Shown here: in pieces, positions 32,027 to 42,163 of the stretch | Layout: the number at the start of each line of letters is the position of its first letter | Numbering within the stretch: position 1 is the stretch's first letter | Assembly: GCA_009733575.1 (NCBI GenBank) | Contig: ML769480.1 | Span: forward strand, 124,001 to 188,000 | Origin: Gymnopus androsaceus JB14 | Lineage: Eukaryota > Basidiomycota > Agaricomycetes > Agaricales > Omphalotaceae | Direction of reading: 5' to 3' | DNA length: 64,000 bases | Made by a program: the position numbers and the translations under genes | The notes under the pieces: generated by a model | What the model saw: only the letters and a program-made list of their open reading frames with translations | What the model was told of the DNA's origin: nothing | Database searches by the model: none

Positions 32027-33878
32027 ATGACTCGTGTCCAGCACAGCTCTCCAAAGAAAAACAGACTAATTGGTGCCATTCAGGCTGGAAAATCCATCTC
32101 CCAAGCTGCACAGATTGCAGATATTCCATATGGCACAGCAAAGAAAATTTGGTCGAAATTTTGTACAACCGGGTCAACAAAAAATCAGCAGCGCAGTGGA
32201 GGTCCATCAAAGGTGACAGAAAGAACAAAGCGGGCACTGGTCAGGACTGTCCGTAACAACCGTCGTATGCCATTTGGAGAGGTTGGTAACACAGTAAAAC
32301 CCTCGATCAGTGCTACGACGGTTCGGGAACATCTTGCCAGGGAGGGGTATCATCGACGGGTTGCAAAGAAGGTGCCGTACCTCACAAAGCTTCAGAAGAA
32401 GAAGAGGGCAGCATGGGCGAAGGGTTCTGACTGGTCCAAAGTGATTTGGTCGGATGAATGTTATGTGTACCTTGTAAGGATGGACATGACTCCGGGTCCT
32501 GACCCGGTACCGGCAGGTTTACCTGTGGGAATACCGGCCGGTTTTTTAACCTGCGGGTCCCGGTACCGGTTTCCCACGGGTTATGCCCGGTTGCAGGTCG
32601 CCATTTTTGTTTTTATTGTGACCGGCCGGTACCGGTAGACCTGTGGGAACAAATGTTTGGCTTTGATATTGGTACATATTTCACTACTTAGTGCCAATAT
32701 AGTATACTAATATTATTGGTTAGTACTTACAGTATGTATTAGTCCTGGTTGGGGCTGATATTAGTGTCTAATACTAGTATACTTACACTAATAGTACTAA
32801 TACTTTGCCAATAGTAGCTTAATTAATAGTAAGTAAGATAATAGAGGTGACATTAAGATGCATATATGCAGCTATAGTAGCAGTGATAGTGCATACAGTA
32901 GCATAGAGATCTTATTTGGATCTTATCTCCATGTCAAAAGACATTATCCAAATATTTTGGTATTATTACCACTGACATTGTATTGAATACTGTACCAATA
33001 ATGGCTGGATACTTACCAGTCTTTGAATTTAGTACTAACATTGGTGCTAGAATCTAATACAAACATACTAGTACCAGTATAAGTACTAATGTTAGTACAA
33101 ATATTATTACTACTAGTGAGTGCCCTAGTATGGGCAGGTCACACAGGTACCGGCCGGTTTACCTGTGGCAGGTCCCGGTACCGGTTAACCGGTTTCCCAC
33201 GGGTTTGGAACCGGTTGCAGGTCGCTAGTTTTGCCCTCCGGTTACCGGCATCACAGGTCCAGGTAAACCAGGACCCGGAGTCGTGTCCACCCTTAGTACC
33301 TTGGTGACTCTCACGGTCGAGTCTTTGTTACGCATCGTATTGGCGAGGAATTGGAAGATGACTGCCTGGTACCAGCATTCAAACAGTCTAGTATCAGAGT
33401 CATGGTATGGGGTTGCATAATGAAGGGGAAGAAGGGGCCATTGGTGGTGCTGGAATATCCGGGAGGGAAAGAAGGAGGAATGAACGCAAAGAGGTACCAA
33501 GAACAGGTTTTGGAGGGTGCTCTGAGGCAGTTTTATACTGCTATGGAGTCAGAGAGAGGAACGGTTCAATACCAGCAGGACAATGCACCAAGTCATACTG
33601 CTAAAACCACCAAACAATGGCTCAAGTCCCACAAGATCACTGTGTTCCCACATCCGCCATCTTCTCCCGATGTCAGCCCCATTGAACCCATTTGGCACGA
33701 GCTCAAAGAGCTTCTAAGAGCTCGACCACACCATCCTTCATCCGTTCAAGAGCTCCAAGTGGCAGTCAGGGAGGCTTGGGATGCAATAAGTGTTGAGGAC
33801 ATTGACAAGTATGTCAACAGGATGGATAATGTAGTGGCTGCAGTTTTGAAAGCCAACGGAGGTCACACATGTTTTTGA
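32027..33878 (+). pseudogene. DD34E transposase split by an 821-bp insertion
   Basis: The N-terminal part (32027-32474) starts MTRVQHSSPKKNRLIGAI, with a helix-turn-helix (KSISQAAQIADIPYGTAKKI), and reaches VIWSDECYVYL with the first catalytic Asp. The C-terminal part (33304-33878) continues GDSHGRVFVTHRIGEELE and has QYQQDNAPSHTAKTTKQWL (second Asp) and SSPDVSPIEPIWHELK (Glu), 34 residues apart. Removing 32475-33303 joins the halves in frame without any stop, so the insertion is the only visible lesion. Confidence 0.9.
32475..33295. mobile_element. 821-bp hAT-like MITE inside the transposase gene
   Basis: Inverted ends TAAGGATGGACATGACTCCG (32475) and, read inward from 33295, TAAGGGTGGACACGACTCCG, followed on both by GGTCCTG. 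The 8-bp target duplication GTACCTTG occurs at 32467-32474 and 33296-33303, the length typical of hAT elements. Subterminal regions are rich in CCGGTACCGG and AACCGGT motifs. The centre is AT-rich with repeated TAGTACTAATA strings. No transposase is present. Confidence 0.9.
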
Positions 33879-34331
33879 GGGTGCAAATTGGCTGTATTGA
33901 TGTATGTCTACCTACAATAATAGTATAGAGGTGATACAAGCCAGATGAGATGAACAAGAGATGAAAATTTTTCGAGAGTGACACACGTGTGAAATTGGTC
34001 ACATGGACCCGGACCGTTACTTTCCGTAAGCACGAGTACACCACTAGATGTATGGGAGCTGTGGGATGAGTCAACAACATATTATTATGCAACAGAATAT
34101 TGGCGAGCTCATACAAAACTAGTTCAAGAAGCAGGTCCAGAAAGAGATGTAGATGATCTCACCAAAGAATTTCTGAGAAAAGAAAGTTTACCATATCAAA
34201 CCTGGGTAGGGAGATTTAAATTTGACATTGATATAGCCAACCCATTGTATTATGCTGCTGAAGGTGGTTTAATGAGAAGTGTCCAGGACCTGATTTTGAG
34301 TAGTGAGTGCAAAGTCAATGCAAAAGGAGGC

Positions 34332-36040
34332 AGATTTGCAAATGCTCTCCAGGGAGCTGCATTGAATGAAAATGAAGCCATTGGCCAGCTCCTTTTGACC
34401 AATGGAGCTGATGTGAATGCTAAGGGAGGCAAATATGGAAATGCTCTCCAGGCAGCTGCATTCCAGGGAAATGGAGCCATTGTCCAGCTCCTTTTGACCA
34501 ATGGAGCTAATGTGAATGCTCAGGGAGGCCAATATGGAAATGGTCTCCAGGCAGCTGCATTCAATGGAAATGGAGCCATTGTCCAGCTCCTTTTGACCAA
34601 TGGAGCTAATGTGAAAGCTCAGGGAGGCCAATTAGGAAATGCTCTCCAGGCAGCTGCATTCAATGGAAATGAAGCCATTGTACAGCTCCTTTTGACCAAT
34701 GGAGCTGATGTGAATGCTCAGGGAGGTCAATATGGAAATGGTCTCCAGGCAGCTGCATACAAGAGAAATGAAGTCATTGTCCAGCTCCTTTTGACCAATG
34801 GAGCTGATGTGAATGTTCAGGGAGGCTTTTATGGAAATGCTCTCCAGGCAGCTGCATACCAAGGAAATGAAGCCATTGTCCAGCTCCTTTTGACCAATGG
34901 AGTTGATGTGAATGCTCAGGGAGGCTTTTATGGAAATGCTCTCCAAGCAGCAGCATCAAATGGAGATCAAGCCATTGTCCAGCTTCTTTTGACCAATGGA
35001 GCTGATGTGAATGCTCAGGGAGGCCAATATGGAAATGCTCTCCAGGCAGCTGCATACAAAAGAAATGAAGTCATTGTCCAGCTCCTTTTGACCAATGGAG
35101 CTGATGTGAATGCTCAGGGAGGCTTTTATGGAAATGCTCTCCAGGCAGCTGCATACCAAGGAAATGAAGCCATTGTCCAGCTCCTTTTGACCAATGGAGT
35201 TGATGTAAATGCTCAGGGAGGCCAATATGAAAATGCTCTGCAGGCAGCTGCATATGAAAGAAATGGAGCTGATGTGAATGTTCAGGGAGGCTTTTATGGA
35301 AATGCTCTCCAGGCAGCTGCATACAAAAGAAATGAAGCCATTGTCCAGCTCCTTTTGACCAATGGAGCTGATGTGAATGCTCAGGGAGGCCGATATGGAA
35401 ATGCTCTCCAGGCAGCTGCATTCAATGGAAATGAAGCCATTGTCCAGCTCCTTTTGACCAATGGAGTTGATGTGAATGCTCAGGGAGGCTTTTATGGAAA
35501 TGCTCTCCAAGCAGCAGCATCAAATGGAGATCAAGCCATTGTCCAGCTCCTTTCGACCAATGGAGCTGATGTGAATGCTCAGGGAGGCCAATATGGAAAT
35601 GCTCTCCAGGCAGCTGCATACAAAAGAAATGAAGCCATTGTCCAGCTCCTTTTGACCAATGGAGCTGATGTGAATGTTCAGGGAGGAGAATATGGAACTG
35701 CTCTCCATGCAGCTGCATATCAAGGAAATGAAGCCATTGTCCAGCTCCTTTTGACCAATGGAGCTGATGTGAATGCTCAGGGAGGAAAATTTGGAAATGC
35801 TCTCCAAGCAGCAGCATCAAATGGAGATCAAGCCATTGTCCAGCTCCTTTGACCAATGGAGCTGATGTGAATGCTCAGGGAGGAAGTTATGGAAATGCTC
35901 TTCAGGTAGCTGCATATCAAGGAAATGAAGCCATTGTCCAGCTCCTTTTGACCAATGGAGGTAATGTAAATGCTCTAGAAGGCTTTTTTGGGAATGCTCT
36001 CCAGGCAGCTGCATCCCAAGGCAATGACACTGATGAAGAG
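34332..36040 (+). repeat. ankyrin-coding 99-bp tandem repeat array, copy I
   Basis: About 18 units of 33 codons with consensus xYGNALQAAAxxxNEAIVQL then LLTNGADVNAQGG. The units are almost identical at DNA level except for position 1 of the unit (Q, F, R, K, E) and the three or four residues after AAA (FNG, YKR, YQG, SNG). Unit 10 lacks about ten residues (AYERNGADVNV). The frame is lost in unit 16 at 35847-35850, where CTCCTTTG replaces CTCCTTTTG, and units 17-18 continue in the shifted frame to 36049. Confidence 0.92.
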
Positions 36041-36049
36041 GAGTGTTGA

Positions 36050-37740
36050 AGTTAACAGGCAAATCATGCAAGATGAGTAGTGAGGCTTGTATGTATGTAT
36101 GTTTCTAATATTTTCTCATTTCTATCTCTTTGCTACCACAATCCCTTCTGTCTACCTAGCTGCCTCAGCCGTATGAGATATAGCTTTAACTCACTCAATT
36201 TGGACAAACAAAAATTGTATCTGTTTGTATATATCTATGACTCAAGCTTTCCATCTTTCATTTCTCAACTCCCATCCACTGGGAGGATTCTAAGACTCTC
36301 AATGTATCTACATATCTATCAATGAGTTCATATATGTAAATGCTGTCTGTAATGCCTACTTACTTGGAGATTAGCTACTAGACAGTCCCAAGACTGTATG
36401 CTCCCAGCCTTCCAAATTACTTGTATGATCTACTCAACCATAGGTCTTCAAGGAGTGCAGCTGCATTCTGAAGTATTCAGGGTGCTGAGGCAATGTTGGT
36501 AGATACTTCAGACTAAGTAGTATCTTACACAAGCAACAAAAAATATATGTAGGTGAGAATGAAGGAAAGGATCAGAGAAAAGCTATATCCATCCAATCCA
36601 CAAGCAAACGAACAATTTGCGGGTGCGGTGTAAACGACCGTGACACAGTCAATAACCAGAAATGACATTTATCATTGAGCAGAATGATATTAAAAACTCT
36701 TAAATACAGTCCAATAATGTCTAATAATATTCATAACAGTTAATTGTCTGTTAATTGCCTTTTAGAGGCATTTTTGAGCCACATCAGAGCTTTATGACGA
36801 TCACGTGAGGGTTAAAGCTTCCACAAATTCATCATAATGAGTGCTACATTGATAATTCTATTATTGTAACACCCTTGAAGGGATTTTGAAGGCTATCAGC
36901 ACAAGTTCGCGACCTTTTGTTACGCAAAATATTGAGCGCTTAGAGCGCGCTTAATTGACCGTACCCGGACGGTAACGGTACGGTAAAACCCGGTACCCGT
37001 ACCGTGTTAGGTCAAAATCTCGACAAAAACGGCCGTGTTTTACACGGTCGTGACCGTACACGGGTACGGTGGTAAGCCCTACGAACAAAAACGAACATTA
37101 TGTAATAGATAGACATATTAAAGCAAGTGATTCAAATTCGAAGCCAAAAAAACAAATGCAAATGCAAGAAAATCACCAAATCAAGGTTTACTCTATAGTG
37201 AGGAAGCAACAACCCTGGCAGGCGGCGTAAGCATGCTCATCGTCATACCCCACTCATTTGGCTACAGACGGTACTTACAAGTGCATGAACGAAATGAATG
37301 CCGAGTTTATGTTCTCAGAATTCTGTGCCTGATCCTACACAGGAAAATTTATATTGAACCTCGTAACCTTGTTTATACAGACAATTAAACTGTATTAGGA
37401 AATTTTATATTTGACATTGTAATCATGTTTATGCTAACATGCGCTTTGACGCGACGTACTCTTCACGCGTTCCGATTCTACCATTTATCTATCAATACAA
37501 GAAATAAGAATACCAATTGATCTAATCGCGAATTTCAAGATCGTCGAATGTTTGCTTCAATTTCGTGAAGCGTACTTCATCCACCACCGCATGCTTTTTG
37601 CTCGACGAAGCGGGAGCGGTATTGTTATCACTGCTCGATATACGACGTTCTTCATCTGTGCCGATTAATTCGGCACTGCACGAGTGACCGCCACGCGCCA
37701 GCGTTGGCCCACTTTCACCCAAACACGTCAAGTAGAGCTT
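36050..37740. other. spacer between duplication units, with a CGGTA-rich palindromic stretch
   Basis: 36050-36480 matches the 3' flank of the second NACHT gene. 36955-37080 is a GC-rich segment with nested inverted repeats of ACCGTACCCG, GGTACGG and CCGTGTAAAACACGG, ending TAGGGCTTACCACC on the minus strand. It looks like a fragment of a hAT-type MITE, but I find no matched left end. No gene is supported, apart from the fragment listed next. Confidence 0.45.
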
Positions 37741-37770
37741 TGGGACGAGTCCTCCCTGAAGCTTCTGCAA
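37522..37770 (-). CDS. hypothetical C-terminal exon, unknown family
   Basis: I do not recognise it. The minus-strand frame reads LQKLQGGLVPKLYLTCLGES and ends in a Ser-rich, then charged helical tail (VRFTKLKQTFDDLEIRD). The first residues resemble a segment at about 20110 in unit I, so the frame straddles the duplication border. No start is assigned; it may be a remnant. Confidence 0.3.
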   Translation of the reverse strand: MQKLQGGLVPKLYLTCLGESGPTLARGGHSCSAELIGTDEERRISSSDNNTAPASSSKKHAVVDEVRFTKLKQTFDDLEIRD

Positions 37771-38168
37771 GTGATGTGGAACATAGTTTTCGTTTGCATT
37801 GAGTAGATTCTTGTTGGAGTGATGGCTACTTTTATCGCGAGATCAAGTTCAATGCGATGGGCAGATGAGCCGAGAACAAGTCTCGTCTCTGCAGAGATGC
37901 GGAAGAAAGATCTATTTGAGAGAGATTTAGAACTCGAGTTGGCTCAAGAAAAAGTTATGCGAATGAGTTGGAAGAATTTCTGTGTATTGTTTTGCAACTG
38001 AAGGTTGTCGATGGAGAAAAGCTCATGGCGAATTGAATATATTGATTAACAAGAACAACGAAGTTTTGGTTAAGACTCTTTTAAGAGTCCATTTTGGCTC
38101 TTGGACGAAGGCACCTGACTTGCACCTGACCATTTCGAACCATCATCTCGCAATTTCTGACTCGCTCT

Positions 38169-39521
38169 TTGAAGAGCATTATGGACTACTTCAAGCTCGT
38201 TACCAGACAATCTCGCCGCTTCAAACTCATTTTTTTCTTTGTTATTGTCTTGCTCGCAATTAAAACGTTTTCTTTTCTTCGCTGTCCCTCTCTCTCGCGA
38301 ATTGACGTTGTATCTGGACCTCTTATTCCTCGCTCGAGAGATCCATATGCCTCGGAGTCGGAATCCATATACTCGGAAAGTAATTTGGAATCAATCTATG
38401 TTCTTTCGCTCCCTCACCGAAACGATCGTCGCACCAGAATGGAATCCTTACGAACTTATCTTGGACTGAACTGGACATACGTTGAAGCAACTTCAGCAGA
38501 AGAAGAAGTGGTAGGAAGAATCATGACGAATGTGAGACGGTTGAGGGAAGAGGCAATGCGTAGTAGAGTTGACCTGCAGATAGTGAAAGAAAACACAACA
38601 GAAAGGGAAAAGCCTGTTAAACTTCCTTTCGAATGGCCCACATCAAAATCTCAAAATCATTCCGAAATAGAAGCTCAAATTATCTCATCTCTCGCTACCT
38701 TCGATATCTATTCCACGAGTCCTGCTTTTGTCGTCTCAGACATTGAAGAATTCTCCCAATTCCTTACCCACGTCAATTCGAACGGAACGTCTTCTTCTCT
38801 AGAGCTAGTATGTGCCACCAGAGACTTTAGTCTCGCCCGGTACTCGCCGATGCTCCCGTACCAAAAGTTCCTGACCCCCGCGCGAGTAGCGTGCTGGTAT
38901 TCGCATTTGATGGTGTTGAGGAGGATCGTGGAACGGAATAACGCGTACTATGAGCTCAGTCCTGGGCGAAACACATCCAACGAACATATTAGTATCATCT
39001 TTGAAGACGACATTGACATTGAAAAGGACGTCCGCCAACAACTTGCGAGGATCTGGCATGTTTTACCAGGTGATTGGGATATAGTCTTCTTAGGGCACTG
39101 TTGGTCAAACGAGTCGTTTTATCCTGCGATATCCTTATCCGAGTCGTCGTCGTCACCGTTACCATCAAGTTCCCTGCTATTTGACCTTGACCCTCGACCG
39201 CTATCGCCATTACCATCGCAAAACACTCTCCACCCATCCTACTCCCCGCGCTGCACACACGCGTATGCTCTCTCACCCTCTGGCGCAACAAAACTCCTCG
39301 AACACCTGGAATACCCTCCGTTCGCATATTCGCGCGCGATTGACCAGGCATATGCGTGGTTGGTGAAGAGCGGCAGGGTTAGGGCGTATTCGGCTGTGGG
39401 AAGCTTGGTTGTTCAGGTTAGAGGTGGTAGAGGTGGAGATATTTGGAGACCCGCGCAGGCACTGGAGGGAAGCGTGAGTAGATGGAAGGAAGATTTGTTG
39501 AATGGGGTGTTCGGGAGCTGA
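38169..39521 (+). CDS. GT25-type glycosyltransferase, type II membrane protein (copy II)
   Basis: A single intact frame of 450 residues, collinear with copy I from residue 1 of MKSIMDYFKLVTRQSRRFKL. The transmembrane anchor, SLPHRNDRRTRMESLR, IIFEDDIDIEKD, WDIVFLGHCW and HAYALSPSGATKLLEHL are all present. Differences are scattered substitutions plus a few inserted codons (for example HVNSNGTSSS near residue 200), so both copies are under similar constraint. The start differs from copy I because the upstream 5' region has diverged. Both end in FGS followed by TGA. Confidence 0.85.
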   Translation: MKSIMDYFKLVTRQSRRFKLIFFFVIVLLAIKTFSFLRCPSLSRIDVVSGPLIPRSRDPYASESESIYSESNLESIYVLSLPHRNDRRTRMESLRTYLGLNWTYVEATSAEEEVVGRIMTNVRRLREEAMRSRVDLQIVKENTTEREKPVKLPFEWPTSKSQNHSEIEAQIISSLATFDIYSTSPAFVVSDIEEFSQFLTHVNSNGTSSSLELVCATRDFSLARYSPMLPYQKFLTPARVACWYSHLMVLRRIVERNNAYYELSPGRNTSNEHISIIFEDDIDIEKDVRQQLARIWHVLPGDWDIVFLGHCWSNESFYPAISLSESSSSPLPSSSLLFDLDPRPLSPLPSQNTLHPSYSPRCTHAYALSPSGATKLLEHLEYPPFAYSRAIDQAYAWLVKSGRVRAYSAVGSLVVQVRGGRGGDIWRPAQALEGSVSRWKEDLLNGVFGS

Positions 39522-39789
39522 ATGGTGGATGGCAGACTTACCATCTGATATCTGGTACGCCATGTTGTTGGATAGTATGCAATACATGTGTTCGCGAGTG
39601 CATGGGCTGGTGCGTCCATCTTTATACGAGAGCCAGCAGAACAAAGTAGGGTTCTATAGAGGTCTTAACTTTCAGATCACTTCAAGGCTACTACTGAGTG
39701 GCCACGGAGAAATTTAGTCGGCGAACTTTTATTATGCGGGGAAAGAGCTATAATACAAAATACAAATTCTTACTTCCCCTAGCGTTCAA

Positions 39790-41040
39790 TCGGTAGGCTT
39801 GATTGGTTGTGGATTTTCTTTCATACAATACGAACTCTCCACATTCTGCGCGGGGTCCTGTCCAGTCCCGCCGTTAGGATATTAGCAGCAAGGGCTAATA
39901 CCCCCTGCCATCGCACTCCCCCACCAGATTCTTCAGATTCACCTCCACCGTAGTCTTCAACACACTTTTTCCCTATTCATAGCTTCAGCAACGACACTCT
40001 TCCTCTTCCCTCAATTCAGTTCATAGCAGCGAGTTTCTTGTTGGTGCAATAATTCTCCAACAAACCCAGCATGGTTACATCCGGGAAATGTTTCTACAGT
40101 ACCTCCAACCCCTTCTCTGTCCCTTTCGGAGTCATATTCATACCCATCGGGTCGCCGGTCACAGTAGCGAACCTTGCGAAAAACATCCTCCCAGCCATCG
40201 CACACTTGAGACTCCTTGACCGCGCAAACCTCGAGGTCGACTCAAACGCCTCTTTGATCACCCCGTACCCTTCCCCAGAGTCGATCCATGCTTTACACCG
40301 CTCTGCTTTGAGGACATTCGGGAAATTGATTGCTGGGCTGCGCGTCATGATGTCTTGTATGAGTACGGTAGTAACACCTCCGCCTGCTTTGGGTGCTTTA
40401 CAGCCTCGGGAAGTGGAGGCGACAAGTATTCCTTCAGCAGTAGCCATAGGAGTAGGAAATATATGGCCGTCAATTTTCAGAGGGCCAGCAATACCAGGCG
40501 GGAGCGCGACGTTCTCGCAGCAATCATGTTTGACCATCGGCACAAATGAATATCCGAGAGTTTGCATTTTCAAAGCGAGATATCGATGTCCTACGATCTC
40601 GAACAACCCTCTCGAATCCCTCCTTGATGTTTCCCAGCTCCTTCTCAGACGCATAAGCGGGAATTTGCCATTCTGCGCTAGGAAGATGACTTGTTTGTCG
40701 TTGAGGAGTGATAAAGTGAGGCTGGTGGGCTAGGGACAGTTGTCGTAATGAAGACGAGCTCTTCTAATGAGCGAACGGGAATCTGAGTTGTCGATGTCAC
40801 TGTCGGGGTTTGACGATGACGATGAAGAGATTGAAGAAGCCAATGGAAATCATTTTGCCTGTGATTTTAGTCGTCGGTCGACTTCGTCTAGTGTGAAGGC
40901 TGCCGGACAATGGAGGACGGAGATAGGTACGGGTACGAGTGAGAGTTCGAGTGCAGGCTGTACAGGTTATGGCGGTTCCTTGACCTTGTCTCCAACAACA
41001 CCTTCCTGCTCCCTAGCTTCCCAACTCCAAGTTGGAAACT
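39790..41040 (-). pseudogene. HMG-CoA reductase pseudogene, catalytic half (copy IIa)
   Basis: The longest open part (40654 to 40094) has GIAGPLKIDGH, PMATAEGILVASTSRGCKAP, GGGVTTVLIQD, INFPNVLKAERCKAWIDSGE and TGDPMGMNM, then stops. Downstream the frame is lost, with ENYCTNKKLAAMN followed by stops and short deletions. The C-terminus beyond AANI is missing, and only a few codons of the neighbouring aldo-keto reductase tail remain. Upstream it includes the linker but ends at about 41040. It is more decayed than copy I at the 3' end but less interrupted in the middle. Confidence 0.82.
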
Positions 41041-41056
41041 AGTTATTGATACTTAC

Positions 41057-41240
41057 CGTATCGCCGACACATCTCAGCATAATCAAGCCACATATAACCT
41101 CCCTTTGGCATGTGGAACAGGTTCTGCACTACTATCGGAAGCTTACTAGGTCCTGGAGGGAGACGATAGGTTTTTCGGCCCGCGTGTAAAACATAAAGTA
41201 GAGGGATGAGAAAAAGAGCAATAATATATATCCCGGGCAT
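41057..41240 (-). pseudogene. orphan first exon of a cytochrome P450
   Basis: The minus strand encodes an N-terminal hydrophobic anchor (MPGIYIIALFLIPLLYVL) followed by the proline-rich hinge RLPPGPSKLPIVVQNLFHMP and DYAEMCRRYG, the standard start of microsomal fungal P450s. It ends at an apparently good GTAAGT donor (41056 downward). The intron then runs at once into duplicated HMG-CoA reductase sequence (border about 41040), so the haem-binding part is absent. Confidence 0.8.
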
Positions 41241-42069
41241 GGCGAGCAGCCTGAGAGGGCAACAAAGGAGGCAGAAAGATTCCTTCCAGGCATTTTGGAC
41301 AGGTCTTTTTATTGAAGCTTGAGGATGACATGGAGAATGACATCTAGCACGGTGGCTGTCTCTCGGAACGAAGGTAAATTCCGCAGAGATGGAAGTTGCC
41401 TAAATTTAAAAACTCTACCGAGGTCCCAACGAACACAATTGCGCTTAAATACATCGATAGTTCAACTCCAACGCCAACCTTCTACAGCAAGTATATATCC
41501 TTTTCCGCCATGACCTTCCAAGCCTAACTAATGGAATCGCCTGGATGAAGATTTCCTTGCTCATCTATATGCAGGAGGTGTGTGTAAGGATTTCATCCTT
41601 ACCCTCGCCTTTCCCGTCATCCTCTCGCTCGTTCCTGCCCGTTCCGCACGCATATACGAGTCTCGGAGCTCCGTAATCGACCTTAGGAACCTCAGGAATA
41701 ACTACTATACGCATACCCGCTAAGTATCTATTCAGTTACCGGATTAACTACTGCTTCGTATTTACTTACTTACAACTACTCCTTTATTTAGGCCCTTATT
41801 CCATTACTTAAATACCGTTGCACCTCGTCGTTTTACCTTGTTGAATTAACGCCGTTACTGGCCGGTCTTGTTTCCACAAACCCGGTTCCTAACACAGTGT
41901 GAAACTTTTGCGACGGCTGACTGATACATTAGAAATCTCGTACTTTCGGCCAGTAGGCGGGGTCCTGAATGGGCGAAGATGAACAAGTCAGCGAGAACTC
42001 TGAGCTTCCTTGCTGACTTTCAACAATCCGATTGTTGAATGCATGAATAATCACTCTACGATCGCTTGT
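41241..42069. other. intergenic, no supported gene
   Basis: Contains the presumed P450 promoter side (left) and the 5' flank of the reductase gene (right). I see no further coding or RNA feature. Confidence 0.45.
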
Positions 42070-42077
42070 TATAAAAG
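42070..42077 (+). promoter_or_regulatory. TATA box of the reductase gene
   Basis: TATAAAAG lies 94 bp upstream of the ATG at 42164, followed by a pyrimidine-rich leader with CAATCTCAATCACAACTC, typical of basidiomycete promoters. Confidence 0.5.
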
Positions 42078-42163
42078 CAAGGTAGCTCCGCTGCTCAAAC
42101 TATCATTCTCATCCACATTCCTACACTCTTAAAACATCCAATCTCAATCACAACTCTTATACA

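Larger units (their letters stand above)
31930..34036 (+). mobile_element. mariner/Tc1-like transposon inserted in NACHT-ankyrin gene I
   Basis: The ends CTCGCGCTCACGGAAAGTAA (31930) and TTACTTTCCGTAAGCACGAG (ending 34036) are imperfect inverted repeats of at least 26 bp, ending in CGGTCCG. TA lies on both sides (31928-31929, 34037-34038). Deleting the element and one TA joins the NACHT gene in frame (AAC CAT ACA CCA). It carries a plus-strand transposase gene. Confidence 0.92.
30198..36049 (+). pseudogene. NACHT-ankyrin NLR-like gene, copy I, disrupted
   Basis: Exons 30198-30226, 30285-30317, 30392-30474, 30531-30704, 30767-30791, 30846 to about 31387 and 31448 onward. The N-terminal segment MFENSSKFQILGGNFIN is typical of agaric NLRs. 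Walker A is GKAGSGKT, split by an intron, and Walker B is GCIVVDALDEC. A helical winged-helix-like region follows (HLLMWLTFAFTPLNTKQVSE, TVDTNNIVQLAHTSVKEFLI). A TA-flanked mariner-like element (31930-34036) cuts the last exon; removing it restores the frame. The ankyrin array begins near 34332 and breaks at 35847-35850, where a T is lost. At exon 6/7 the codon CAA of copy II is TAA. Known NLRs of this type sense non-self; this copy is probably inactive. Confidence 0.85.
20105..36480. repeat. segmental duplication, unit I
   Basis: Unit I contains, in order, a GT25 gene, an aldo-keto reductase remnant, an HMG-CoA reductase pseudogene and a NACHT-ankyrin gene. The same order and orientation recur in 37740-49248. 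Noncoding flanks are also shared: about 20105-20260 with 37740-37870, and 36050-36480 with 48790-49248. Unit I is longer because of transposon insertions at 25313, 26007 and 31930. Two of these, at 25313 and 26007, have clean empty sites in unit II. Confidence 0.9.

Noticed and set aside
34250..35856. Long minus-strand open frames antisense to the ankyrin array (up to 184 codons), and likewise 47574-48728 (384 codons)
   Set aside because: They arise because a stop-free antisense frame is copied in every 99-bp unit. The peptides are repetitive mirror products (for example ISSIGQKELDNG) with no independent support.
34332..36040. Regular direct repeats resembling a CRISPR array
   Set aside because: The repeats are 99-bp coding units without spacers in a eukaryotic gene; they are ankyrin repeats.
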